A DNA stretch of 28,412 nt from CAZJDM01 sp964544765 (GCA_964544765.1 CAZJDM010000044.1:1-28412); one strand, 5' to 3'. Numbered from the stretch's first letter, positions 7,969 through 15,166 are shown. Notes: generated by a model from the sequence alone, not told the origin. Program-made: numbers and translations.

Positions 7969-8592
7969 GTGATTAAGAAACTGATGTTTGTAGGGATTAT
8001 CTTGTTTAGTGCCCAATTGATGGCCATTGGTGATGTTAGTATTTTAGTTGAGCCAGCTGTCGGTTATGGAATTGGAACTATGGAAAGAGATGATGTTGAT
8101 TCTATGAATGGTTTTACCCTGGGAGCCAAAGCAGGAGCCAGCATGGGTATTCCTTTTGCCGGAGTGGATTTTTTAATGGATATTGGTAACCAAACATATT
8201 CTACTGATGGTATGGATGATGATTCTGTTTGGTTAACCGGGCTAGGAATCTTTGCTGGTGCTAATGTACCTACGATTCCTTTAAGAGCATGGGTCGGGTA
8301 TTATTTCATGTATAATACTTCTCAAGATACTTTGGGAGGTTCCTCCGATATTACTGCTATGGGAGATACTATTAATTCAATTACCACCAAGGGATCAGCT
8401 TTTAAAATTGGTGCTGGTTATAAGGTAATACCATTAGTATCAGTTAATTTTGAAGTAATTATGGGATCAGCTGATGAAGGTACAATGGATCTGAAAAATG
8501 CTGGAGAATCTACCGATGATATTGAAGACGATAAAGATGGAATGAATATGTATCTTCTTACAGTGAGTATTCCATATTCATTGGTTCTCTAA
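7969..8592 (+). CDS. Exported outer-membrane beta-barrel-like protein
   Basis: The 207-residue product begins with a clear signal peptide (MIKKLMFVGIILFSAQLMA, cleavage likely after Ala19). It continues with alternating hydrophobic/polar strands rich in Gly and aromatic residues (VEPAVGYGIGT, GFTLGAKAGASMG, LRAWVGYYFMYN, SAFKIGAGYKVIP). It ends in a strand MYLLTVSIPYSLVL with the hydrophobic terminal residue typical of outer-membrane barrels. About eight strands would fit a small OmpA/OmpW-type barrel. Acidic loops (DDVDS, DGMDDDS, DDIEDDKDG) may bind cations. Start is GTG 7969 behind AAGGAGG; the ATG six bases upstream overlaps the Shine-Dalgarno and is out of frame. It is preceded by a 100-bp AT-rich gap after the KAS III gene, so it may have its own promoter. 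Confidence 0.7.
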   Translation: MIKKLMFVGIILFSAQLMAIGDVSILVEPAVGYGIGTMERDDVDSMNGFTLGAKAGASMGIPFAGVDFLMDIGNQTYSTDGMDDDSVWLTGLGIFAGANVPTIPLRAWVGYYFMYNTSQDTLGGSSDITAMGDTINSITTKGSAFKIGAGYKVIPLVSVNFEVIMGSADEGTMDLKNAGESTDDIEDDKDGMNMYLLTVSIPYSLVL

Positions 8593-8780
8593 GTTAAATG
8601 GAATAATATATAAAGGGGTGGTCTTATAGCGTTTACGTTTATAGGATTACTCCTAAAGTAGCTTAAAGTAATTCATTATTTGAATATCGGAAAATCCCAT
8701 TTTCTTGAAATATTGCCCAGTTAATTCCCAAGTAAATATTTTAAATTAGGAATGTAAAGAATTATAAGTGATTAAAAAAA

Positions 8781-8832
8781 TATTATAATAATAATATAAT
8801 TTTAATACATAATGTTTGTTATTATTATAATA
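8781..8832. repeat. Perfect 14-bp AT-rich inverted repeat
   Basis: TATTATAATAATAA (8781-8794) and TTATTATTATAATA (8819-8832) are exact reverse complements with a 24-nt spacer. The composition resembles the inverted repeat at 3132-3171. Confidence 0.55.
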
Positions 8833-8888
8833 TAAAATAAAAAGAAAGCTTGACAACTATAGTCATATTATGAAATTACTATTGAAAT

Positions 8889-8911
8889 CCCCTTTGGTTT
8901 AGTAGAAGGGG
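8889..8911. repeat. Hairpin CCCCTT/AAGGGG
   Basis: CCCCTT (8889-8894) and AAGGGG (8906-8911) can pair around an 11-nt loop. This is a local G+C peak in a very AT-rich gap. No T-run follows, so it is not a standard terminator. Confidence 0.35.
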
Positions 8912-9109
8912 TTGGGCCATTTTCTTTGGTTACCCAAGGTCAAATCAACATCTCGAGATTCAGGTTTTATCTATATTAATGATTATAACAATTATTAATG
9001 ATTAATTTTACAAAATATGATTCTATGCAGAGAATTTATAGTAATTTATTAAGAACCTTGTGTGTTTATTTTTGACTTTATTTTTGTTTAATTATGAAAG
9101 GGTTGTTTA

Positions 9110-9883
9110 ATGGGAACACAGTCTTATCTAGAAAATTTAAATGCCTTGGATCAAAAAACGTTTAAACTTTTAAATGCAAGATTAGCAATAGCCAATCAAA
9201 ATTTAAATAATGATTTAAAAGACTTAGTTAATTTGAGTATTCAAAAAGAGTATTTTAGGAGAATTAAAAAAAGAACTTTTGATTGTTTAGTCGCAGAAGA
9301 TGATATTGAAATTATGGAGATAATTTCCGGTCAACTAAAGTTAAACGGTTTTAAAGTAGAGGCTGTTACCAATTTTAAAGATTTGCAGACTAAATTAAAG
9401 GAAAATTTTTATTGTACTGTATTTGTTGATATTAACATGCCTAAAAGTCTTGATGTAAAGGAGAAAGAACTAGCTTGGTCCTATTTAAAAGAGTTTAGGG
9501 TAGAAAATACCTTAACCAATATTTACATTATTTCCGCGTTTGCCCAAGAGAAGCATAACTTATTGGGTCACCCAGATTTAAAGATTAAGGCTAATCTACA
9601 GAAACCTTTTTCTCCTAGACTATTGATTCCTTATTTAAAGAGTGATCTGGAGGATTATAAACAATTGGATCAAGAAATTGAAGGTCATCAGTGTTTTTGT
9701 TTAGAAAAATGGAAAGGTATTGTTGGTAACCATTTTTGTATGGAGAGATTAAAGTTGGTCGACGGTGATATAAGTCTGGCTTCTAAATTATGTAATGTCT
9801 CTGAAAGAACGATTCGAAGGGCCATTAATGCTAGTAATGATGAAAGTATTAAGGAAGAAGGTTGTCGTTGTTTACGAGAGTGA
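9110..9883 (+). CDS. Response regulator: REC domain with Fis-type HTH, no AAA+ domain
   Basis: The 257-residue protein has a helical N-terminal extension (1-55), then a receiver domain (about 57-180) with acidic pair Asp64/Asp65, phosphoacceptor Asp107 (VDINMP), Ser142 and Lys165 (QKPF). The C-terminal part (about 208-241) has the pattern ERLKLVDGDISLASKLCNVSERTIRR, a Fis-type helix-turn-helix like those closing NtrC-family regulators, but without their sigma-54 ATPase. REC plus Fis-HTH alone is the layout of the ActR/RegA/PrrA group. The N-terminal extension is unusual for that group. It has GAAAGG 11 nt before ATG 9110. The last 35 bp of the gene overlap the 3' end of the convergent gene at 9849-10805. 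A likely partner kinase is the one at 3240-4865, an inference from proximity only. Confidence 0.85.
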   Translation: MGTQSYLENLNALDQKTFKLLNARLAIANQNLNNDLKDLVNLSIQKEYFRRIKKRTFDCLVAEDDIEIMEIISGQLKLNGFKVEAVTNFKDLQTKLKENFYCTVFVDINMPKSLDVKEKELAWSYLKEFRVENTLTNIYIISAFAQEKHNLLGHPDLKIKANLQKPFSPRLLIPYLKSDLEDYKQLDQEIEGHQCFCLEKWKGIVGNHFCMERLKLVDGDISLASKLCNVSERTIRRAINASNDESIKEEGCRCLRE

Positions 9884-10805
9884 TCCTAGTGGGTGTGACT
9901 CTAGAGGTGCCAAAATGAATGTCAATAGGAACGCCGGCCGCTTGACTCATAATGTTTAGTGCTCTATTGATTACACCATTTTGATCCAGTCTATAAACAG
10001 CATACATAAATCCACCTTCAGCTATTAAATTTAGAGTTTGACTTAATAAAATGAAATTTCGGTGGGATTTCGTTTCAAGATGGCTTGTGTCCACCCATCC
10101 AGGGATAGATGAAGGGTATTTTTCACTTAATGTTTTAAAAATCTTTTTGAAATAATATACATATCTTCTTAGTATTATATCCTGTTGTACCTCTTTTATT
10201 ATATCAATATAAATATAAGTATTAAAGTGAGTTCCTCCAGAGCTACTAACGTCATCGATTTTAATATCTGGTGAAAGGTAAAGATCTGCAAGAATCAGTC
10301 TATTTATGGAAAAAAACAAATTTATACGATTATTAGGAAAAGATCCAGATTGATTATTAACATATTGAACTCCTCCGTTTAGAATATGAAACTCTCCACC
10401 AGCTAAAATTTTTGGAAAATAGCCCAATTCTTCGGTTAAATTATTATATAAGGCCCGATGAGAAGCCCAGGTGTTTTCCTCTAAGACTAAACGGCTTACA
10501 ACCAAATTTAAATTGGTATCGATGATGTAGAGATAAATTCCTTCTGGCATGTCTTCAATGGGTGGAAATTTATCGTTCAAAGAGTATGTTTTTCCAGCTT
10601 TATAAACTTCATCGGGCAGAGGAGAACGTTTTTGTTTTACTATTGGGATTGGCCAAAAATGAAATATTTCAAGCATATCCTGGCAAGCAACTTGTGGATT
10701 TATACGTATTTCGGCAGTTAGAAAGTTGTTAATGAATAAAATAAGGAAAAATCCCAGTATGGTCAAGTTTATTAAACGTTTTTTAAATTTTTCACAAATA
10801 AACAT
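9849..10805 (-). CDS. Exported protein of unknown function
   Basis: The 318-residue product has a basic N terminus and one hydrophobic segment (about 12-31, LINLTILGFFLILFINNFLT) followed by AEIR, so it is exported or membrane-anchored with the bulk outside the cytoplasm. Residues about 90-165 contain GIYLYIIDTNLNLVVS, then WASHRALYNN, then LAGGEFHILNGGVQYVNNQSGSF. This order (display strand, H-S/R-x-L, A-G-E, N-G, I-x-N-x-SG-x-Y/F) resembles a motif series seen in some bacterial toxin-like proteins and in plant IQM proteins; the resemblance is by eye and has no assigned activity. The rest is mixed alpha/beta (YPSSIPGWVDTSH is notable). The gene is monocistronic and convergent with the response regulator, overlapping it by 35 bp. 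Its upstream region is very AT-rich. Confidence 0.7.
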   Translation of the reverse strand: MFICEKFKKRLINLTILGFFLILFINNFLTAEIRINPQVACQDMLEIFHFWPIPIVKQKRSPLPDEVYKAGKTYSLNDKFPPIEDMPEGIYLYIIDTNLNLVVSRLVLEENTWASHRALYNNLTEELGYFPKILAGGEFHILNGGVQYVNNQSGSFPNNRINLFFSINRLILADLYLSPDIKIDDVSSSGGTHFNTYIYIDIIKEVQQDIILRRYVYYFKKIFKTLSEKYPSSIPGWVDTSHLETKSHRNFILLSQTLNLIAEGGFMYAVYRLDQNGVINRALNIMSQAAGVPIDIHFGTSRVTPTRITLVNNDNLLP

Positions 10806-11069
10806 AATATTTAATTAAATTAATCTAAAATATATATAAATTTATTAAACTAATTATTAAAAAGTCTAATAATGGTTTGTTAATATTTTATTAAATAATA
10901 AAAAAACACAAAAATATTTATAAAAAGGCTTATTGGTAAGGGTTGTGGACAGTATTGTTCTATAAATAATAGAAAAGCCGTTGTACAAGTTATAAATTAA
11001 CAATATTGAGTATGTAACAATTTGATTTTAATACAATTTAAAAATTTCTTTTAAAAAGGAGTGCAAGGA

Positions 11070-11126
11070 ATGTATGACATAAGTGTCTTACTAAGAATTA
11101 CTACTATTAAGCTAAATTCAAGTTAA
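11070..11126 (+). CDS. Possible 18-codon small ORF or leader peptide
   Basis: ATG 11070 follows AAAAAGGAG (spacing 8) and a closer AAGGA. It encodes MYDISVLLRITTIKLNSS and then TAA. The ribosome binding site is far better than that of the M55 gene downstream. There is no run of one amino acid and no obvious attenuator after it. It could be a leader peptide or a spurious ORF. The GACATAAGTGTC inverted repeat is inside it. Confidence 0.25.
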   Translation: MYDISVLLRITTIKLNSS

Positions 11127-11165
11127 TTTTAACTACCTTTAACTATCCATAAATCATCTTAATCA

Positions 11166-11194
11166 TTGATTGGAATAATTTTCAGTGCTATAAG
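11166..11194 (+). promoter_or_regulatory. Sigma-70-like promoter giving a leaderless M55 transcript
   Basis: TTGATT (11166-11171) and TATAAG (11189-11194) are spaced by exactly 17 bp. Transcription would start about 7 nt later, at or 1-2 nt before the ATG at 11203. No Shine-Dalgarno precedes that ATG, which is consistent with a leaderless mRNA. Confidence 0.45.
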
Positions 11195-11202
11195 CTCAAA
11201 CT

Positions 11203-12039
11203 ATGAAGCTTTTAGTTATAGCCGACAGTATGAGTGTCCATGGTATCAATCAATGGCAATATAATGGTGGACACGATGTTTCCAGGTTGAGTGAATCGCT
11301 GAGTTTGGAGGTTAATGCCGTTATTAAAGGAGCCTTAGATGCTGGTGTCAAGGAAGTATTTTTGCGAGATCGTACATGGAACGGTAACTTATTGAATCAT
11401 GGGGATTTTCCTTCTGAAGTTCAACTTATTCAAGGAAGTGTCGTCCCAGGATGCGGCATAGAAAGTATAAAACATATAAATACGGCATTTTTAATTGGAA
11501 TTGGTACCCAAAGAACCGTTGATACATCACCATATTTCTCTTTTTCACCAGCCCATATGCGAGTGGAAATTAATGGTTTTGAATGTAATGATGTTGAACT
11601 ATTAACTTATACCTTGGCCGAGAATAATATCAGGGTTAGTTTGGTATCTGGAGATTCACAATTCGGCCTGCAATACAAGGACCAACATCCCCCATGTCAG
11701 GTAGTCTTTACCAATAATTCACTTACATCTTCTTGTCTTAGAGCGGTTCATCCGCAAGAAGTGGAAAAGCGATTTTTTAATGCCGCTAAAATTGCGGTTA
11801 AATCTGAACATCCTACTCATGATAAAAATATCAAAGACTTCCTAACCGGCTACTATGAGTGTTCAGTTACTTTTAGGACGGCAATGGAAGCAGAAGCGGC
11901 CAGTCTTGTTCCCTGGGTATCAGTTGAAGTAGAGAAAAACACAGTTTATTTTTATGTGAGTTCGATGACCTTAGCTTATCGATTTATTGTTTTATTGAGA
12001 CATATGCAATATATTAACCAGGATTACCACAATTATTAA
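11203..12039 (+). CDS. M55 D-aminopeptidase (DppA)-like protein, metal site apparently degraded
   Basis: The 278-residue protein follows the DppA fold order: MKLLVIADSMSVHGI (DppA 'MKLYMSVDMEGISG'), GVKEVFLRDRTW (DppA 'TEVLVNDSH'), a self-compatible middle FLIGIGTQ, and NIRVSLVSGD (DppA 'VPVLMVAGD'). Real DppA is a zinc D-aminopeptidase with ligands Asp8, Glu10, His60, His104 and Glu133. By eye alignment this protein keeps Asp8 but has Met10, Trp59 and Phe113 at the next three sites and Asp130 (or Glu132) at the last. It may therefore be inactive as a zinc peptidase, or use another chemistry. The length fits the family. It faces the hydantoinase relic, a gene type often found near peptide or amide hydrolases. 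A leaderless start is supported by the promoter at 11166-11194. Confidence 0.7.
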   Translation: MKLLVIADSMSVHGINQWQYNGGHDVSRLSESLSLEVNAVIKGALDAGVKEVFLRDRTWNGNLLNHGDFPSEVQLIQGSVVPGCGIESIKHINTAFLIGIGTQRTVDTSPYFSFSPAHMRVEINGFECNDVELLTYTLAENNIRVSLVSGDSQFGLQYKDQHPPCQVVFTNNSLTSSCLRAVHPQEVEKRFFNAAKIAVKSEHPTHDKNIKDFLTGYYECSVTFRTAMEAEAASLVPWVSVEVEKNTVYFYVSSMTLAYRFIVLLRHMQYINQDYHNY

Positions 12040-12090
12040 CCAATATTTCCACCACTATTAACCAATATTATTACCACTATTTACCAATGT
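12024..12090. repeat. Degenerate ~22-bp tandem repeat at the convergent gene ends
   Basis: Copies of the pattern ACCACTATTAACCAATATT begin at about 12026, 12051 and 12073, with spacing of 25 and 22 bp. They cover the stop codon of the M55 gene and the 3' end of the hyuB remnant. A fainter copy is visible just upstream in the M55 coding region (ATATTAACCAGGATT). Slippage here has probably rewritten both C termini. Confidence 0.55.
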
Positions 12091-12331
12091 TACCTCCACC
12101 GGGAGTATGAATAGCTATTTTTTCACCAGGATTTACTTTAAAGGAAGTTTTAGAGGGCAAGGTTTTTCTTTTACCATTACATAATAACAATTCGTTGCGG
12201 CCACATTTTCCTGGTTGACCACCTTTTAAACCATAGGGCGGAATTTCCCGTCTTTCGGTGAGAAGAGTAACTTCAGTTGGACATAAAAATTCGAACTCTC
12301 TGATTAAACCCTTTCCTCCTTGTAATCGATC
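12077..12331 (-). pseudogene. hyuB: C-terminal remnant of hyuB (hydantoinase/oxoprolinase subunit B)
   Basis: On the minus strand a frame of about 85 codons reads DRLQGGKGLIREFEFL, CPTEVTLLTERREIPPYGLK, GGQPGKCGRN and SFKVNPGEKIAIHTPGGGNI before TAG at 12079-12077. This is the C-terminal end of N-methylhydantoinase B/5-oxoprolinase beta subunits ('GG.G..RE.EFL.P..VT.L.ERR...P.GL.GG.PG..G.N...PGD...I.TPGGGGYG'). The remaining four fifths of the normal ~550-residue subunit are missing. The frame runs directly out of the hyuA fragment around 12320-12331, with both frames sharing the same bases, so an internal deletion has joined the two genes. It has no start codon or ribosome binding site of its own. 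Confidence 0.8.
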
Positions 12332-14041
12332 TTTTTTATTCGTCTGTGACTTTCGATACTCATATCGAGTAACCCTTCTTGGATAAACTCTCTTTTAGCT
12401 TTTTTTATTAATGGTAAGAACAATTTATGCAGTCTTTGGTTAGTTTTTTCGATGTCGCTTGAGTCGTTTGAGTTACTTGAGTCGCTTAAACCCCTTGAAC
12501 CACTTGAGTTTTTAATTGTTAATAAGACAGTTTTGGAAAAATAGCGTATAGTAGGAGATACTAGCATGCCAAAAGCTGATAGAACGCCTGGATTGGGAGG
12601 GACAATTATAGTTCTGATTCCCAGATTGCGAGCTACTTCACAAGCGTGAAGTCCTCCAGCTCCACCAAAGGGAATCATAGCAAAAGCTCTAGGATCGTAT
12701 CCTTTTTCTGTTGAAATGACTCGTATAGCATTTTCAATGTGGGTGTTCGCAATTTGTAAAATACCTTCGGCGCAATGTTGAGGTGATATATTTAATCTTT
12801 GGGCCAATTGGTTTATTTTTTGTTTTGTCCTTTGTTTATTTAAGGTCATTTTTCCAGCTAATAAACCTTGCGGGAAGGCGCCCCAAAAATAAATGGGCGT
12901 CAGTAATGGTGATTTCTTCGCCTTTTCCATAACAAGCAGGACCTGGATCAGCTCCTGCTGATTGTGGTCCCACCCTTAATAAACCTCCTTCATCTACCCA
13001 CGCGATAGATCCACCTCCAGCCCCTACGGTATGAATGGGAATCATGGGAATTGGCAAGGGCATTCCCTCCAATTCAAAGGAAGTGGTTATTTTGATCTTT
13101 TTATCAATTAAAGAGACATCAGTAGATGTTCCTCCCATATCAAAAGTTATTATTTTATTGTATTGTGCTTTTTTACCATAATAAGAAGCGCCAGAAACAC
13201 CTCCGGCAGGCCCGGAGAGCAGAGTATGAATAGACTCTTCTGATGCCTTCTTAGTGGAGATCACTCCTCCGTTAGACTGCATGATTAATATTTTATGGGC
13301 TCCAGCATTTTTTTCTAAAGATTGTAAGTATCCCTTCATTTTAGGAGAGATATAGGCATTGATTACTGTTGCTGAGGTTCGCTCAAACTCACGAAATTCT
13401 GGTAAAATTTCGGAAGATAAAAAAAGAGGGATTGATAAATCGCTAAAAATTTCTTTTATTTTTTTTTCATGCTTTTTATTAACATAGCTGAATAGTAGAC
13501 AAACAGCAATTCCGTCTAATTTATGTTTTTTTATCTTATCCTTAAGCTGGTTAAGTTCCTCTAGATCAATTGACGTAATTGTTTTGCCTTGGTGGTCCAA
13601 TCTTTCTTTTATACCATAACGAAATTTTGCAGGGACCAATGAAGTAGGTTTTTCTTCATTGATGTTATAAAGCTCACGCCGGTTTTGTCGACCTATTTCA
13701 AGAATGTCGGTAAATCCCTTGGTAGTGATGAGAGCCAGTTTGGCTCCTTTTTTCTCCAAAAAAGCATTAGTTCCAACAGTGGAACCATGGATAAGATTGA
13801 ATGAATTTTCTTTAGTTATTGTCTTTAATTTTTTATTTGAGAGGTTTAAATTTAAGTTTAAATTTAATTGGGAAAGACCATTAATGATAGCCTTAGAAGG
13901 ATTGTGAGGTGTTGAAGGAACCTTGATGCTTTGCCAGACATTCTTTTTAATCAATAATAGGTCGGTGAATGTCCCTCCTGTATCCACTCCAATTAAAAAA
14001 TCTGATTGTTTCAATTTATATCCTTTTATATTCTCTATCAT
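12304..14041 (-). pseudogene. hyuA: hyuA (hydantoinase/oxoprolinase subunit A), frameshifted and 3'-truncated
   Basis: The first frame (start ATG 14041) has the N-terminal ATPase motif GVDTGGTFTD (residues 18-27), LIHGSTVGTNAF, ILPEFREFERTSATVINAYI, LLSGPAGGVSGA, FDMGGTSTDVSL and GADPGPACYGKG, all typical of HyuA/OXP1-type subunits. At LGRLP the homology jumps to the +1 frame (QGLLAGKMTLNKQ, IPFGGAGGLHACEVA, PNPGVLSAFGML), ending at stop 12304. Removing one base of the GGG at 12872-12874 (plus strand) restores LGRLPQGLLAGKM. The restored protein would have about 570 residues against about 690 normally, because it ends at the deletion into hyuB. The family forms an ATP-dependent amidohydrolase with HyuB. 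A serine-rich insert encoded by 9-bp repeats interrupts the last part. There is no Shine-Dalgarno before 14041. A sequencing indel could explain the frameshift but not the deletion. Confidence 0.8.
12457..12510. repeat. Six 9-bp tandem units inside the hyuA relic
   Basis: Units are GCTTGAGTC, GTTTGAGTT, ACTTGAGTC, GCTTAAACC, CCTTGAACC and ACTTGAGTT, adjacent and in frame. On the minus strand they encode a Ser/Asn/Asp-rich loop (GSRGLSDSSNSNDSSD) not found in the family. A 6-bp repeat (TTTAAA-type, four units, 13845-13868) encodes an LNLNLNLN stretch elsewhere in the same gene. Confidence 0.7.
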
Positions 14042-14056
14042 ATTAATAGTTTATTT

Positions 14057-14086
14057 CACAGTCATGGTCGCACAATTTAAAATTAA
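14057..14086 (+). repeat. Left copy of a 30-bp direct repeat flanking the AAA+ block
   Basis: The first 21 bases, beginning CACAGTCATGGTCGCACAAT, are identical to 17874-17894, and 28 of 30 match overall, in the same orientation. This copy lies between the hyuA start codon (16 bp away) and the stop codon of the 14083-15072 gene, which it overlaps. Confidence 0.8.
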
Positions 14087-15072
14087 GGTCTATAGAAACG
14101 TAAATAAGTACAGGTAGTGTGGAGATGGGAAAATATTGCATTTAGTTTATTTTTAAAATTCGACGCAGGCAGTCTCTGAGCTTCTAGTTGAAGATATAAT
14201 ACGCATTCAGCAGCGAATTGTTGATATGTTTTCTCTGTCCCATCTTGTAGTGGTATTGGAAATTTTTCTTTAAGGCTCAATGCCCTTCTTAATATTTCAA
14301 AACCACCTAAATGCAGAATAACAGGAAAAATAACACGTTTTTCCCAAATGTCACTCATCACAAAGTATTCAACTAAATAAAAAATAGTGCTGGCCATTAA
14401 ATAAATGTCATTACTCTGTAGTGAATTTTTCCAAATATGGCCGAATGAACCCCTAGTAGTATGAATTCTACGATCACTCATGACTTTTAAAATTATTTGT
14501 TTATGTAATCTATCGCTGGCTTCAAACATAGGTATTACAGCATTTGCTTCAAATCCTGGTTGGTTAAAGATTGTATTGCATAATACTCTCAATATATCTG
14601 GATTGTCATTTCGAAAAAATAAATTTCGTAATTCGGTATAGTCAGCATCAGTAAGAAATGGATTGGTTAGAAATAAAATCAATCCTAGATAGGAAATCGT
14701 TTCTTGGTTAGCTTGGCTTGGTTGGTTGGTTGGTATATTTGTTGCCGGTGATATTATATTGGGTATCACATCATGAGTGAACCATTTTGTTAGAGATGGT
14801 ATTTCTCTCTTATATTGATTATGTAAAAATGTATTTCTTAATATAAATAAAGCGCTAGCAATACGTATGTCTAATGACAATTGGGTGTTTCTAATTTGAT
14901 TTAGGGTTCTCTGTCCAAATTGAAGACGAGAGGATTGATTATTTTCTCTATTAAAAGTTTGGGATAGGATGTCTAATTTGGTAGCCATTTCAAAATAATT
15001 TATTGAAAATGAGCCTTCAGCGGTTAATTGACAGCAAACTAGAAGGATGGAGATTAAATAAGCTTTTTTCAT
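14083..15072 (-). CDS. Exported alpha-helical protein of unknown family
   Basis: The 329-residue product starts with a clear signal peptide (MKKAYLISILLVCCQLTAEG, cleavage likely after Thr17-Ala18; the Cys pair just before is not a good lipobox). The rest is dominated by amphipathic helices of about 20 residues (SLDIRIASALFILRNTFL, TISYLGLILFLTNPFLT, DIYLMASTIFYLVEYFV, RVIFPVILHLGGFEILRRAL, QFAAECVLYLQLEAQRL), like HEAT/ARM-type helical repeats, though no consensus repeat is clear. A Pro/Asn/Gln-rich stretch around 110-125 (PTNQPSQANQ) is coded by TTGG-type repeats. It is divergent from the exported AAA+ gene, from which it is separated by 170 bp holding a palindrome, and both lie inside the 30-bp direct repeats. 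That arrangement suggests shared function, perhaps as partner or substrate adaptor. No family recognised. Confidence 0.7.
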   Translation of the reverse strand: MKKAYLISILLVCCQLTAEGSFSINYFEMATKLDILSQTFNRENNQSSRLQFGQRTLNQIRNTQLSLDIRIASALFILRNTFLHNQYKREIPSLTKWFTHDVIPNIISPATNIPTNQPSQANQETISYLGLILFLTNPFLTDADYTELRNLFFRNDNPDILRVLCNTIFNQPGFEANAVIPMFEASDRLHKQIILKVMSDRRIHTTRGSFGHIWKNSLQSNDIYLMASTIFYLVEYFVMSDIWEKRVIFPVILHLGGFEILRRALSLKEKFPIPLQDGTEKTYQQFAAECVLYLQLEAQRLPASNFKNKLNAIFSHLHTTCTYLRFYRP

Positions 15073-15143
15073 AATAGAACCATCTTAATTTTATTAACGA
15101 GATGATAAAGCATATAAAAGCAATTGTATATACATAATAAAAA

Positions 15144-15166
15144 TATATTATTTGTCAAATAATATA
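15144..15166. promoter_or_regulatory. Perfect palindrome in the divergent promoter region
   Basis: TATATTATTTG (15144-15154) and CAAATAATATA (15156-15166) are exact reverse complements with one base between. It lies near the middle of the 170-bp gap between the two divergent exported-protein genes, where one dimeric regulator could act on both. Confidence 0.55.

Larger units (their letters stand above)
8593..9109. other. 517-bp intergenic region with two hairpin-forming repeats
   Basis: I see no gene here. It holds a perfect AT-rich inverted repeat (8781-8832) and a GC-arm hairpin (8889-8911), and a TTGACA at 8850-8855 without a well-spaced -10. The response regulator promoter should lie in the right half. 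An unrecognised small RNA cannot be excluded. Confidence 0.5.
10806..11202. other. 397-bp AT-rich intergenic region between divergent genes
   Basis: This gap must hold the promoter of the minus-strand exported protein and that of the M55-like gene. The part from 10806 to about 10920 is almost pure A/T. A small ORF (11070-11126) and a likely leaderless promoter (11166-11194) are listed separately. No RNA gene is recognisable. Confidence 0.5.

Noticed and set aside
582..8855. TTGACA boxes at 582, 4941 and 8850 as sigma-70 -35 elements.
   Set aside because: None has a recognisable -10 hexamer 16-18 bp downstream.
12872..12874. Programmed +1 frameshift in hyuA.
   Set aside because: There is no slippery stop context, and the same gene is also truncated by a deletion, so decay or a sequencing indel is simpler.
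14057..14086. 30-bp repeat as a shared transcription terminator.
   Set aside because: It has no stem-loop followed by a T-run on either strand.
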